DNA of 64,000 bases from Acidobacteriota bacterium (GCA_021780075.1 JAJXZL010000005.1:62001-126000), one strand, 5' to 3'; positions 9,055 through 18,006 are shown, counted from the first letter of the stretch. Program-made: numbers and translations. Notes: a model not told the origin generated them from the letters alone.

Positions 9055-10422
9055 TCAGGCGGTTTCCAGCGCCGCCACAATCTGCGGGGCAAGCTGGCTC
9101 ACGCTTCCCGCACCGAGTGTCAGGATCAGGTCGCCCGAACGGGCCTCGGCAATCACCGTGTCGATCGCTGCGGCAAAATCCGCTGCATATTGCACATGCG
9201 GGCCATCGATCCTGCCCGCAAGCAGTTCCGCCGTAATACCCGGAATGGGCTCCTCGCTGGCCGCGTAGATGGGCAGCACGACCACGGTATCGGCTTGCTT
9301 GAATGCCTCCGCAAACTCATCCAGAAGGTCGCGGGTACGCGTAAACCTGTGCGGCTGGAAAACAACGTGTATGCGACTATAGCCGCACTCGCGCGCCGCG
9401 GCCAGCGTGGCGCGAATCTCCGTGGGATGGTGGCCATAGTCGTCCACCACTGTGACACCATGCACATGACCGCGCTGTTGAAAGCGACGGTCCACGCCGC
9501 GAAAGCGCCTGAGCCCTTCGGCAATCTGGTCTGCAGGCACCTCAAGCTGGTGGGCAATCGCCACCGCAGCTGTTGCATTCAATACGTTATGGCGTCCCGG
9601 TACATGCAGTTCAAAGGGGCCGAGCGGCACGGTCGGCGTGGACACAAGAAAGCGCGAGAAGCATCCTTGCGCCGCTTCAAGAAATTCAAGGTGGTAGTCT
9701 GCCCCGGCAGTTACTCCATAGGTGAAGACGCGCCGCCGCACCCTGGGCAGAATCGCCGCCAGCAGCGGATTATCCGCGCAGGCAGTCACCGCGCCGTAGA
9801 ACGGCACCTTGTCCATGAAGTCCAGAAACGCCTGCTCCACGTCGGTCATATCGCGGTAGCAGTCCATATGCTCGCGGTCCAGATTTGTCACCACGGCCAA
9901 AATGGGAGAGAGCTTGAGAAATGAGCGATCGCTCTCGTCGGCCTCGGCCACTAAGTACTGGGTGGTCCCGAGCCGGGCATTCGAGCCCAGCGCATCCACG
10001 CGGCCACCCACCACCACCGTTGGGTCCAGCCCCCCGGCCGTCAGCACGCTGGCTACCATGGACGTGGTGGTCGTTTTCCCGTGCATGCCAGCGATGGCGA
10101 TGCCGTACTTGAGTCGCATCAGCTCGGCCAGCATCTCTGCGCGCTGGATGACTGGAATCTTGCGAGCGCGCGCCGCCATCACTTCAGGGTTGTTGGCCGA
10201 TACAGCCGAACTGGTGACGACGACCGTGGCGCCGGATACGTGAGCTGCATCATGCCCTTCGTAGACAGTGGCGCCAAGTTGAGCGAGCCGGTCTGTCATG
10301 GGACCGCGTCGCAGATCTGAGCCGGAAACCTTTATCCCAAGGCTGAGCAGAATCTCGGCAATACCGCTCATGCCGATTCCGCCGATCCCGATAAAGTGCG
10401 CGTGCTGGGAGGTGGTAAACAT
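9055..10422 (-). CDS. murC: UDP-N-acetylmuramate--L-alanine ligase MurC
   Basis: Cytoplasmic ATP-dependent ligase that adds the first amino acid, L-alanine, to UDP-MurNAc. The start MFTTSQHAHFIGIGG (ATG at 10422, 455 aa) places the Rossmann GIGGIGMSGIA motif at the N-terminus as in the family; a longer frame adds 42 unsupported residues. The ATP loop GMHGKTTTT is at 112-120, the central domain has DESDRSFLKL, and the C-terminal domain includes VVDDYGHHPTEI and FQPHRFTRT. It is separated from murG by an island of unrelated genes, so it probably starts its own transcript from the divergent gap 10423-10680. Confidence 0.97.
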   Translation of the reverse strand: MFTTSQHAHFIGIGGIGMSGIAEILLSLGIKVSGSDLRRGPMTDRLAQLGATVYEGHDAAHVSGATVVVTSSAVSANNPEVMAARARKIPVIQRAEMLAELMRLKYGIAIAGMHGKTTTTSMVASVLTAGGLDPTVVVGGRVDALGSNARLGTTQYLVAEADESDRSFLKLSPILAVVTNLDREHMDCYRDMTDVEQAFLDFMDKVPFYGAVTACADNPLLAAILPRVRRRVFTYGVTAGADYHLEFLEAAQGCFSRFLVSTPTVPLGPFELHVPGRHNVLNATAAVAIAHQLEVPADQIAEGLRRFRGVDRRFQQRGHVHGVTVVDDYGHHPTEIRATLAAARECGYSRIHVVFQPHRFTRTRDLLDEFAEAFKQADTVVVLPIYAASEEPIPGITAELLAGRIDGPHVQYAADFAAAIDTVIAEARSGDLILTLGAGSVSQLAPQIVAALETA

Positions 10423-10680
10423 GTGTGTGCGAAATTCCACTGTACCATTGGACTTCCCGGCAGCCTCGTCCGCCTGAGAAGACACATAATAAACCCTGAT
10501 TTGCGAGAAAGTTGCGACGATTATTTTTTGCCCGAGGGGGCGCAACATTCTCCCGCATCTGCTGTTCTATCGGGACATGGACGGCGCAAAGGATCGGCGG
10601 AAAGAGGCAAGTACGAATCCAGAAGCAGCCGCGCCAGCCATCCTGAGAAATCAAATCAGGACCGGGTGGATGGAGGAACT

Positions 10681-11058
10681 ATGAGCAACATGAAGAGCTG
10701 GATGCTTGGTGCGGCGATCGTGGCTGGTGCTGTGGGAATGGGAGCGACCCCAGCCCATGCGGCCCAATTTGGAATTTATGTGGGCGGACCGGCAGCCTAT
10801 ATTCCTCCCTGCCCGGGGCCGGGCTACGCTTGGGTGAACGGATACATGGCCAACGGCTACTGGGTTCCGGGACAGTGGCAATTCATGCGCTCCGATGACC
10901 GGGGCTGGGATCGTGAAGACGGTTGGGGACGCGAATACGGATGGGGGCGAGATAACGGCTGGCGCCGTGATGATGGCTGGCGCCGTGACCGCGGTTGGAA
11001 TCGCGTCGACGGTTATGGCCGTGAGGGCTACCGAGGCGGCGATGGAGACGACGACTAG
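10681..11058 (+). CDS. Small secreted WxxGxW-type repeat protein
   Basis: A 125-aa protein starting at ATG 10681, preceded by a strong GGATGGAGGAACT ribosome binding site. A signal peptide covers about residues 1-27 (ending ATPAHAA). The mature N-terminus holds YAWVNGYMANGYWVPGQWQ, which resembles the YxWVxGYW/WxxGxW repeats of small secreted proteins. The C-terminal half is a run of short Arg/Asp/Gly/Trp repeats (RGWDREDGWGREYGWGRDNG and on), ending in GDGDDD. Function is unknown; such proteins are thought to be surface or matrix components. It is on the opposite strand to the flanking dcw genes and ends at its own terminator. Confidence 0.8.
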   Translation: MSNMKSWMLGAAIVAGAVGMGATPAHAAQFGIYVGGPAAYIPPCPGPGYAWVNGYMANGYWVPGQWQFMRSDDRGWDREDGWGREYGWGRDNGWRRDDGWRRDRGWNRVDGYGREGYRGGDGDDD

Positions 11059-11076
11059 GCTCCGGTTACACTTCTC

Positions 11077-11110
11077 AGAGCGGCCTCTCCTTCGGGAGGG
11101 GCCTCTTTTT
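11077..11110 (+). terminator. Rho-independent terminator after the WxxGxW protein gene
   Basis: A GGCCTCTCC-TTCG-GGAGGGGCC hairpin with a stable UUCG-type tetraloop and one wobble pair, followed by TCTTTTT, 19 bp after the stop codon. Confidence 0.85.
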
Positions 11111-11133
11111 GCGCGCCTTATAGCGTCTTAGAC

Positions 11134-11526
11134 CTAGTCAGCAGGCAGCGAGTATTCAAAATCGTACGAGTGCTTGCCATTCTCAACGTGAATGGTGAAT
11201 GTGCCCACAATCCCTTTCAGCTCCCCAGTTCCGGAACCCGGCACAACGGTGACAGACATTTTGCTACCGCCCTGGTCCATGGTGGCTGAGTGCTGCAGCG
11301 CAAAGCTGCCGTTTTTGCCCTCAAGCGTCCCTGTTACCACTTCCATCGCCACGTATCCAGCTGTTCCCTGCTTCGGATCGCCGCCCGAGAGTATTTCCCC
11401 CTTAGTCGTCGCCTCCAGACCGCCATGGATCTGCTTGTCGATTGAAAAGCGACTCAGCCCCTCGGCCGGAACCGGCGCGAGCGGCTGGACTTTGACAGTG
11501 AAGGTCCCGTGTGCATGGTGAGTCAA
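11134..11526 (-). CDS. DUF3224 family protein
   Basis: A 130-aa protein with the DUF3224 pattern: an N-terminal GTFTVKVQPLAP strand, then SRFSIDKQIHGGLEATTKGEIL, YVAMEVVTGTLEGKNGSFALQHSATM and a closing GTFTIHVENGKHSYDFEYSL. The family is a single small beta-barrel related in fold to allene oxide cyclase-like barrels; no enzymatic function is established. No signal peptide is visible, so it is likely cytoplasmic. It is divergent from the glycine-rich gene and convergent with the WxxGxW gene, and lies inside the island between murG and murC. The start codon has AAGGAGATCCC just upstream. Confidence 0.85.
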   Translation of the reverse strand: MTHHAHGTFTVKVQPLAPVPAEGLSRFSIDKQIHGGLEATTKGEILSGGDPKQGTAGYVAMEVVTGTLEGKNGSFALQHSATMDQGGSKMSVTVVPGSGTGELKGIVGTFTIHVENGKHSYDFEYSLPAD

Positions 11527-11833
11527 TGGGATCTCCTTGTGTTACAAGAATATAAGGGAAGAGAGCAGCGCAATAACAACAGTCGTCGAGCCTGCAAAAA
11601 TTACGCCCCACTATAGCATGAAAGGATCTCTGGCTGAGATCTGCGAGAATCAGCCTAGCCGTCTGGTTGCTATGAAAGATTCTATTGATAAAACCGCAAC
11701 TTAACTGCTAGTGCGCTGTTTGTATGAAAAGAAGCCGGTTGGAATTGAACCCCGAGCCGGCAGGTGCTTGGCACGGGGTGCCTTGGAGTCCCAGACTCAG
11801 AACGGTGGGACGGGGCAGTACAAGGAGGAAGTC
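11527..11833. other. Divergent intergenic region between the DUF3224 and glycine-rich protein genes
   Basis: 307 bp with no convincing gene. It is more AT-rich than its surroundings near 11600-11700 (for example a CACTATAGCATGA stretch and TATTGATAAAA), which fits promoters for both divergent genes, although I cannot pick a clean -35/-10 pair. A GGTTGGAATTGAACC inverted repeat at 11737-11751 resembles a tRNA T-arm at first sight but no tRNA folds around it. The downstream end holds the AAGGAGG ribosome binding site at 11822. Confidence 0.5.
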
Positions 11834-12787
11834 ATGAAGAACCTACGCTTGATTCTGTTCGCGATGCTTCTGGTTACGCCCTTTGCTACGGCGGCAAGGG
11901 CTCAGGTATCCGTGGGTGTCGGAATCGGAATCGGTCCGGCTGTCGTTCCAGTGCCCGCGTATTATGACGACGATGACGGTCCTCCGGTCTGCCAATGGGG
12001 CTACTACGCGTATTACCCCTATTCATGCGCTCCTTATGGCTACTACGGACCAAGCTGGTTCTCCAGCGGGCTTTTTATTGGCGCTGGCCCTTGGTACGGC
12101 TTTGGCTGGGGCGGCGGCTGGGGTGGCTGGGGCGGCTGGGGCTGGGGTCACGAGGGCTGGGGCGGCTGGGGTGGCGACGGCTGGGGTCACGAGGGCTGGG
12201 GCGGCTGGGGTGGCGACGGCTGGGGACATGACGGCTGGGGCCGCGGCGGATACGGGCGCGACGGCTACGGCCGAGGTGGATACGGTGGCGGCGGATACGG
12301 CGGTCGTGGCGGATACGGTGGTGGAGGATACGGCGGTCGCGGCGGTTACGGCGGTCGTGGTGGATACGGTGGCGGCGGAAACGGCGGCGGCGCATACGGC
12401 GGCCATGGCGGATACGGTGGGAGTCACGCTCCCCTTGCGTATGCTGGCGGCAACCATCAATCCTTTGGTGGCGGGCGGGCAGGCGGCTTCGGTGGCAACC
12501 ACTACAGCAACGGCTATCGTGGAGGTGGCTTCCAAGGTGGCGGCTTCCACGGCGGTGGAGGTGGCTTCCAAGGTGGCGGCTTCCACGGCGGTGGCGGTGG
12601 CTTCCACGGCGGTGGAGGTGGCTTCCAAGGTGGCGGCTTCCACGGCGGTGGCGGTGGCTTCCACGGCGGTGGCGGTGGCTTCCACGGCGGTGGCGGTGGC
12701 TTCCACGGCGGTGGCGGTGGCTTCCACGGCGGTGGCGGTGGCTTCCACGGCGGTGGCGGTGGCCATGGTGGTGGCGGTCACCGGTAA
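11834..12787 (+). CDS. Secreted glycine-rich repeat protein
   Basis: A 317-aa protein from ATG 11834, with AAGGAGG ideally placed upstream and a signal peptide ending near residue 24 (TAARAQ). After a Tyr/Pro-rich segment with two Cys, the rest is nearly all Gly with Trp, Tyr, Phe and His. One block repeats a 39-bp unit (12149-12187 and 12188-12226). A second, about 12530-12770, is built of 21-bp units coding GGGGGFH or GGGFQGGGFH. The repeats suggest a flexible extracellular or cell-surface protein, possibly adhesive or metal-binding through His, but no function is established. The repetitive DNA is prone to slippage, so copy number may vary between strains and assemblies. Confidence 0.8.
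   Translation: MKNLRLILFAMLLVTPFATAARAQVSVGVGIGIGPAVVPVPAYYDDDDGPPVCQWGYYAYYPYSCAPYGYYGPSWFSSGLFIGAGPWYGFGWGGGWGGWGGWGWGHEGWGGWGGDGWGHEGWGGWGGDGWGHDGWGRGGYGRDGYGRGGYGGGGYGGRGGYGGGGYGGRGGYGGRGGYGGGGNGGGAYGGHGGYGGSHAPLAYAGGNHQSFGGGRAGGFGGNHYSNGYRGGGFQGGGFHGGGGGFQGGGFHGGGGGFHGGGGGFQGGGFHGGGGGFHGGGGGFHGGGGGFHGGGGGFHGGGGGFHGGGGGHGGGGHR
12149..12226 (+). repeat. Two tandem copies of a 39-bp coding repeat
   Basis: Adjacent units beginning CACGAGGGCTGGGGCGGCTG at 12149 and 12188 are identical over their length and encode HEGWGGWGGDGWG twice. A third, diverged unit follows. Confidence 0.85.
12530..12775 (+). repeat. Array of 21-bp GGCTTCCACGGCGGTGGCGGT-type coding repeats
   Basis: Near-identical units with the core GGCTTCCACGGCGGTGG recur with a 21-bp period, interspersed in the first half with TTCCAAGGTGGC variants. 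They encode GFHGGGG and GFQGGGFH units. Confidence 0.85.
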
Positions 12788-12805
12788 ATCAAAACAGAAT
12801 CCAGC

Positions 12806-12839
12806 AAAAGGCCCCTCTGCTTTGGCAGAGGGGCCTTTT
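12806..12839. terminator. Strong bidirectional terminator between the glycine-rich gene and murG
   Basis: A perfect 15-bp stem (AAAAGGCCCCTCTGC and its complement) around a TTTG loop. The A-run on one side and T-run on the other give a U-tract on both strands, so it can end the plus-strand glycine-rich transcript and the minus-strand murG transcript. Confidence 0.92.
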
Positions 12840-12884
12840 GGTTAGGAACAACCTTCAGCGAACTGCCCAAAGGCGGCCCGCGAC

Positions 12885-14012
12885 TTACTTGCCCCTTGCT
12901 GTACTCTTTCCTGCTAGACTCGCCAGACGGTCCGCAATCCGTTCCGCTGCGCCGGGATGCGCTTGAGTGCGCGCCATAGCCGCCATGGAAAGTAGTCGCT
13001 GCGGCGACGTGAGCAGGTCTTTCAACACATCGAGCAATTTGTCGGGACTTTCCAGATCCCGTTCGTGCAACAAGACGGCAGCTCCAGAGTTCACCATCTC
13101 CTCGGCATTGCGCCTCTGGTGGTCATCGGCGGCAGCGGCAAAGGGCACCAGCAGCGCGGGCTTGCCGGCGGCGGCCAGTTCCGCCACCGTGGAGGCGCCG
13201 CTTCGCGCCATCACCAAGCTCGCCTTGCCAAAGTGGACGGGCATGTCGTCCAGAAAAGGGCGCACCTGCCACCGTTCAGGGGCAGCTCCGCTGGTGGCAT
13301 AGTCGGCCTGCGTACTCTCCACATGGCGAACGCCGCTCTGATGCAGAATCGTGAGGCCGGGAACGGCATCCAGTAGCGCAGAGGCTATGCGCGGTAGCGT
13401 TCTGTTGAAGAGACGCGCTCCCTGTGAGCCGCCGAATACAAGCAGACGGGGAACGGCATCTGTGGGCGGTTGCAACGCAAAGAATTCGGGACGCACAGGA
13501 ATACCGGTGACTTCAGCATTGCTAAACCACTGGGCCGCCGAGGGAAAATTCACCGCCGCGGCTTGCACATGCTTGCCCACTAGCCGGTTGGCCAGGCCGG
13601 GCGCGGCGTTTGGCTCAAAAGCCATAGTCGGCACCTTAAGCAGAAGCGCCGCTGCCATGGCGGGCCCTGAGGCGTACCCCCCCACACCGAAAACCACGCA
13701 TGGCTTGAACTCATGAATTAGACGCCGGCAGGCAAGCACGCTGCGAGGGAGGTCAATTGCGGTTCGCAACCTTGTCATCAGAGATACATTCTTAAGCGGA
13801 CCCACATTCACCAGGCGCAAGTTGAAGCCGGCTTCCGGCACCATGCGGGTTTCCATGCCACGCGCGGTACCCACAAACAGCACCTCCGCACCATGACGCG
13901 CGACAAGTTCGCGGGCCACGGCCAGGGCTGGAATGATGTGGCCTCCGGTGCCGCCACCAGCGATGAGTACACGCAGTTCCGCCAAGCGGTTGCCTTTCAC
14001 GTGATGTGTCAC
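12885..14012 (-). CDS. murG: Undecaprenyl-diphospho-MurNAc-pentapeptide GlcNAc transferase MurG
   Basis: GT28 glycosyltransferase that converts lipid I to lipid II at the inner face of the membrane. The 375-aa protein has the N-terminal loop RVLIAGGGTGGHIIPALAVA and the second loop FGVGGYASGPAMAAALLLKV, both diagnostic for MurG. The C-terminal domain contains LLVFGGSQGARLFNRTLP and the sugar-nucleotide segment MARSGASTVAELAAAGKPALLVPF. The start ATG at 14012 adds about 12 residues before the core. A 296-bp gap separates it from ftsW; the gene is followed by the bidirectional terminator, which should isolate it from murC. Confidence 0.97.
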   Translation of the reverse strand: MTHHVKGNRLAELRVLIAGGGTGGHIIPALAVARELVARHGAEVLFVGTARGMETRMVPEAGFNLRLVNVGPLKNVSLMTRLRTAIDLPRSVLACRRLIHEFKPCVVFGVGGYASGPAMAAALLLKVPTMAFEPNAAPGLANRLVGKHVQAAAVNFPSAAQWFSNAEVTGIPVRPEFFALQPPTDAVPRLLVFGGSQGARLFNRTLPRIASALLDAVPGLTILHQSGVRHVESTQADYATSGAAPERWQVRPFLDDMPVHFGKASLVMARSGASTVAELAAAGKPALLVPFAAAADDHQRRNAEEMVNSGAAVLLHERDLESPDKLLDVLKDLLTSPQRLLSMAAMARTQAHPGAAERIADRLASLAGKSTARGK

Positions 14013-14308
14013 AGCATCACAGTTTCATAGTTACGGTGCGGACGGTCTCAGAAAATGATTGAATTTGCGTTGGTTAGCGATGACGTCACAGTTTCACAGG
14101 CCCCAAGGCGCATCCTTTTTCATGCGAACGCTTCCAGTTGCAAGGTTAGATCGAGCGTGCTGCAGCTCACTTCAGCTTTTCCCCCATTTCCTATTGTGCG
14201 CCAACAGGGAGTAATTGACTGCAAGGCCTCTGCGGATAGGATCGAGCCGAGCACCATGCCAGTCTCCGAAAAAGTAAGCAAACTTCAATCGACGTCCCTG
14301 CTTGGGGG

Positions 14309-15403
14309 TCAATCAACCTTCTTTGAGATGTTGAGCAGTATACCGATGCTCGCAAGCGTAAAGAAAACCGAGGTGCCACCGGATGAGATAAACGGTAGCG
14401 GAATTCCCTTGGTGGGCAGCAGCGAAAGCACCACGCTGATATTAAAAAACGCCTGCAGAAGGATTGCAGTGGTAATGCCGAAAGCGGTCATCCGGGCAAA
14501 GGGATCCTGCGAACGGAAGGCGACGCGCAGGCCTCGCACGCCTAGCACGACAAAAAGCGTGAGGATGCACATGGCGCCGATGAAGCCCAACTCCTCTGCG
14601 ATGTTGGCGAAGATGAAGTCTGTGGAGGCCTCGGGCAGATAGAAAAGCTTCTGCATCCCCTCCATGTATCCTCGGCCCGCCAGCCCGCCGGTGCCCACGG
14701 CGATAAGCGACTGATTGATGTGGAAACCCGCGCCCTGCGGATCAGAGTCGGGATGAAGAAAGACCAGCATGCGCTGCCTGCGCCAGGAAACCCAGAACAG
14801 CAGCGCAGCCAGAAAGGGCGCCGCAAGTGCGATGGCGCCGAACAGATATTTCCATTCCATCCCGGCCAGAATGAGCATCATGGCAGTCACCCCGGCCAGC
14901 ACCAGCGCCGTGCCCAGGTCCGGCTGCTTGACGATGAGAAGGATAAAGAGCACAGGGATGATCGCCGCACGCAGCAGCGTATTCTTCACGTCGCGCATGG
15001 CGTCAAGACGGATATGCAGAAACCACGCCAGAAACAGGATGAGAACCGGCTTGGCAATCTCAGAAGGCTGAAAGGTAAACAGCCCGCCGAAGCGAATCCA
15101 GCGATGCGTGTTATGCGAACCGTGAAAGAAAAACACCATCACCAGGAGCACAGTGGTAATGGCAAGTGCGGTGTAAATAAAGCGCGTGGACTTGTACCGG
15201 CCGTAGTCCACGTTCATGAGCCACACCATGGACAGCACGCCGAACAGCGCCCATAGAGCCTGCTTGCCGACAAAGGCATAAGGCGAGTGATAGCGCTCCT
15301 GCGCGACAACGGCGGAGGCAGAGAAGACCATCGCCAATCCCACCACGACCAGCAGCAAGGTGGTGTAGAAGATCCATTTGTCGACGCCTACGCGTTTTGC
15401 CAT
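14309..15403 (-). CDS. ftsW: Probable peptidoglycan glycosyltransferase FtsW
   Basis: SEDS-family polytopic protein that polymerises lipid II at the septum together with FtsI. The reading from MAKRVGVDKWIFYTT (ATG at 15403) is 364 aa; an ATG 18 bp upstream is also possible. About ten membrane helices are visible. Family signatures include GLAMVFSASAVVA, the WIRFGGLFTFQPSEIAKPVLILF segment (functional residues split across helix ends), LPEASTDFIFANIAEELGFIG, and the closing KGIPLPFISSGGTSV. The start overlaps the last codons of murD, suggesting translational coupling. It does not reach murG directly; a 296-bp gap follows. Confidence 0.95.
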   Translation of the reverse strand: MAKRVGVDKWIFYTTLLLVVVGLAMVFSASAVVAQERYHSPYAFVGKQALWALFGVLSMVWLMNVDYGRYKSTRFIYTALAITTVLLVMVFFFHGSHNTHRWIRFGGLFTFQPSEIAKPVLILFLAWFLHIRLDAMRDVKNTLLRAAIIPVLFILLIVKQPDLGTALVLAGVTAMMLILAGMEWKYLFGAIALAAPFLAALLFWVSWRRQRMLVFLHPDSDPQGAGFHINQSLIAVGTGGLAGRGYMEGMQKLFYLPEASTDFIFANIAEELGFIGAMCILTLFVVLGVRGLRVAFRSQDPFARMTAFGITTAILLQAFFNISVVLSLLPTKGIPLPFISSGGTSVFFTLASIGILLNISKKVD

Positions 15404-16770
15404 ACCTTCCAGCCCCGCCATTCGTTGACGAGTTCCTTGAAGACACGGCCGCGATGCTCGTAGCTTTCAAACTGGTCAAAGCTGGAGCAGGCCGGCGCCA
15501 GCAGCACCACCTCGCCGGGTCTTGCTGCAGCAGCAGCGGCATTCACCGCTTTCTCCAACGTTTCGCAGGAGTGGATCTGGACCATTCCGCGTAACTGCGA
15601 CTCGATTTTGGCCGCCGCAGAGCCAATTGTGTAAACCGCGCGCACCCGCGTGCGCAGCAGGTCGGCGAGCTGCGTGTAGTCTGAGTTCTTGTCCTTGCCC
15701 CCCAGAATGAGATGAATACCCGAGGAAAACGCAGCAATTGCTTTGGCCGTGGCGTCCACATTGGTGGCCTTTGAGTCGTTGTAATACTCGACGCCATTGA
15801 GGGTGGCCACGTACTCCAGGCGATGTTCCACCGCCTTGAACTGCTCGATGGCCCGGCGAATGGCTTCAGCTGGAGCTCCGGCCAGGCGTGCGGCGCACAC
15901 CGCGGCCAGCACATTCTCTACGTTATGCTCGCCTTTCAGCGGAATTCCGCTCAGCGGCAGCACTTTCTCAGTCGCCGCATCCTTCGCCTCGCGATACACA
16001 ACAAAGCCATTCTCCACCCAGGTTCCCTGCGGCACCGGATGCTCAAGAGAAAACCAGTAGACCTTGGCCTTTGAACGCGCAGCCGCAGCCGCGGCGCGCA
16101 CATTGTCTGCGTTCAGAACCACCTGATCCTGCTCGTCCTGCGCGGCAAAGATGCGCTCCTTGGCACGTGCGTAATTTTCAAAGGTTCCATGGCGGTCCAA
16201 GTGGTCAGGCGTAATGTTCAGGATGATGGCGATATTGGGATGAAACTGCTGAGTGGTTTCAAGCTGAAAGCTGGAGACCTCAAGCACCGACCAGGACAGC
16301 TCTGTGCTCTCGTCAATGAGTGCCACGACGGGCACGCCGATATTGCCACCGACCAGCGTTGGCAGCCCGGCCTCCTGCAGAATCTCGCCCAACAGCGCCG
16401 TCGTGGTGGTTTTGCCATTGGAGCCGGTGATGGCCACAGACTTGCCCTTGAGAAAACGCGCCGCCAGCTCCAGTTCGCCGATCACTGGCAGGCCAAAGCC
16501 CTTCACCTGCACCAATTCAGGAGTATCCAGCGGCACGCCGGGGCTCACCACGATCAGATCCTGGCGGCGGAAGGTCAGTAGGCCATGCCCGCCCGTCTCC
16601 ACCATGATGCCCTCTTCAAGCAAGGCAGGAATATCTTTGGCCAGCGCCTCGGCACTGCGCACGTCGGAGACCGTAACGTGCGCGCCGCGGCGGCGCAGAA
16701 ACAAGGCCGCTGCCAGACCGGACTTGCCCAGTCCAACGACCAGAACCTTTTTCCCTTTAAGCTCCACCAT
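15388..16770 (-). CDS. murD: UDP-N-acetylmuramoylalanine--D-glutamate ligase MurD
   Basis: Cytoplasmic ATP-dependent ligase adding D-glutamate to UDP-MurNAc-L-Ala. The 460-aa protein opens with the Rossmann motif KKVLVVGLGKSGLAAALFL, has the ATP loop ITGSNGKTTTTALLGE near 114-129, the central NITPDHLDRHGTF motif carrying metal/substrate contacts, and the C-terminal domain with YYNDSKATNVDA and LILGGKDKNSD. Start MVELKGKKV has AAGGAAAG ribosome binding site upstream. It follows mraY by 59 bp and overlaps the start of ftsW. Confidence 0.97.
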   Translation of the reverse strand: MVELKGKKVLVVGLGKSGLAAALFLRRRGAHVTVSDVRSAEALAKDIPALLEEGIMVETGGHGLLTFRRQDLIVVSPGVPLDTPELVQVKGFGLPVIGELELAARFLKGKSVAITGSNGKTTTTALLGEILQEAGLPTLVGGNIGVPVVALIDESTELSWSVLEVSSFQLETTQQFHPNIAIILNITPDHLDRHGTFENYARAKERIFAAQDEQDQVVLNADNVRAAAAAARSKAKVYWFSLEHPVPQGTWVENGFVVYREAKDAATEKVLPLSGIPLKGEHNVENVLAAVCAARLAGAPAEAIRRAIEQFKAVEHRLEYVATLNGVEYYNDSKATNVDATAKAIAAFSSGIHLILGGKDKNSDYTQLADLLRTRVRAVYTIGSAAAKIESQLRGMVQIHSCETLEKAVNAAAAAARPGEVVLLAPACSSFDQFESYEHRGRVFKELVNEWRGWKVWQNA

Positions 16771-16829
16771 CGAGTCTTTCCTTAGGCTTTCGAATCGCGA
16801 CTTCTCTATTGTGCACCGGGGCGAGCGGG

Positions 16830-17966
16830 CTAACGCAGTTTCAGCGTGGTAAGTGCAAACAGTGCAAACACCAGCGCGCCGATCCAGAAGCGGGCGATCA
16901 CCTTGGACTCATGCCAGCCCAACTGCTCGAAATGATGATGCAAAGGGGCCATCTTGAAGATACGCTTCTTATTGCGCAGTTTGTAGCTGCCCACTTGCAG
17001 CATAACCGAGAGCGCCTCGAGAATGAAGATGCCACCGATGAATGGCAGCAGCAGTTCCTGGCGGATGATGACCGCGACTGTGCCGATGGCGCCGCCCAGC
17101 GCCAGCGAGCCAACATCGCCCATGAAGATCTCCGCCGGATGAGCGTTGTACCAGAGAAAGCCGATGGAAGCGCCCACCATAGCTCCGCAGAATACGGTCA
17201 ACTCGGCCACCATGGGCATGCGCTGCAGTTCCAGATAATCGGCAAAAACCACATGGCCGCTGACGTAGGTGAGCACGGTGAGCGCTCCGGCAGCAATGAT
17301 GGTGCAGCCAATGGCAAGGCCGTCCAGGCCATCCGTCAGGTTGACAGCGTTGGTGGAACCCATCAGCACGAATACTACAAACGCAACAAAGGGCAGGAAC
17401 ACCAGAAAGCCCAGGTGCGGCAAGGATGCGGCCCAGTGCCACTGCATGTCTGGTCTCAAGCTTTTCACGAATGGCACAGACATGTTGGTTGAAAACATCT
17501 TGAACTGCGACAGCACCACCAGTGAAACCGCAACCAGGGCCGCAGACAGCATCTGCCAGAAGAGCTTGGCCCGCGCCGTGAGTCCCAGGCTGCGCCGCTT
17601 GACTACCTTGATGTAGTCGTCAGCAAAGCCGATGGCGCCGAAGGCGAGCGTGGAAAATACAGTGACCCAGACGAATGGGTTTGAAGGGTCGGCCCACAGC
17701 ACCGTAGGCAGCAGAATGGCAATGACAATCAGCACGCCGCCCATGGTAGGCGTGCCGGACTTTTTCTGGTGCGACTGCGGCCCGTCTTCGCGGACGTACT
17801 GGCCGATCTGGAACTCGCGCAGTTTCTGAATCACGTACGGCCCGATGAACAGTGCAATCAGCAATGCTGTGAGCGACGCGAAGACCGTACGAAAAGTCAG
17901 ATAGCGGAAGATGCGGAACGGGTGAAAGAACGGATAAAGCTTTTGATAAAGCAGCCAGTAAAGCAA
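16830..17966 (-). CDS. mraY: Phospho-N-acetylmuramoyl-pentapeptide transferase MraY
   Basis: Integral membrane enzyme that transfers phospho-MurNAc-pentapeptide to undecaprenyl phosphate, making lipid I. The 378-aa protein has about ten membrane helices. Signatures are [13 protein letters not shown], the catalytic [16 protein letters not shown] segment with the Asp pair, [16 protein letters not shown], and [15 protein letters not shown]. The cytoplasmic loop [18 protein letters not shown] near the C-terminus is also characteristic. It starts 40 bp after the metallo-beta-lactamase stop, so both are probably on one transcript. Confidence 0.97.
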   Translation of the reverse strand: MLYWLLYQKLYPFFHPFRIFRYLTFRTVFASLTALLIALFIGPYVIQKLREFQIGQYVREDGPQSHQKKSGTPTMGGVLIVIAILLPTVLWADPSNPFVWVTVFSTLAFGAIGFADDYIKVVKRRSLGLTARAKLFWQMLSAALVAVSLVVLSQFKMFSTNMSVPFVKSLRPDMQWHWAASLPHLGFLVFLPFVAFVVFVLMGSTNAVNLTDGLDGLAIGCTIIAAGALTVLTYVSGHVVFADYLELQRMPMVAELTVFCGAMVGASIGFLWYNAHPAEIFMGDVGSLALGGAIGTVAVIIRQELLLPFIGGIFILEALSVMLQVGSYKLRNKKRIFKMAPLHHHFEQLGWHESKVIARFWIGALVFALFALTTLKLR

Positions 17967-18006
17967 AGGGCCTCCCGAGCCGGATTGAGGCAGTTTCAGG
18001 TTGATT

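Noticed and set aside
11737..11765. tRNA T-arm-like sequence (GGGGTTCAATTCC on the minus strand)
   Set aside because: The T-stem does not pair on its 3' side and no acceptor, anticodon or D arms are found around it; it is better explained as a short inverted repeat.
12130..12780. CRISPR-like array suspected from the regular repeats
   Set aside because: Repeats are contiguous and in frame, without unique spacers, and encode glycine-rich peptide units.
12023..12781. Long minus-strand open frame (252 aa, Ala/Thr/Val repeats) opposite the glycine-rich gene
   Set aside because: It is the antisense reading of GC-rich tandem repeats, with no ribosome binding site or signal; the plus-strand frame has a signal peptide, ribosome binding site and terminator.
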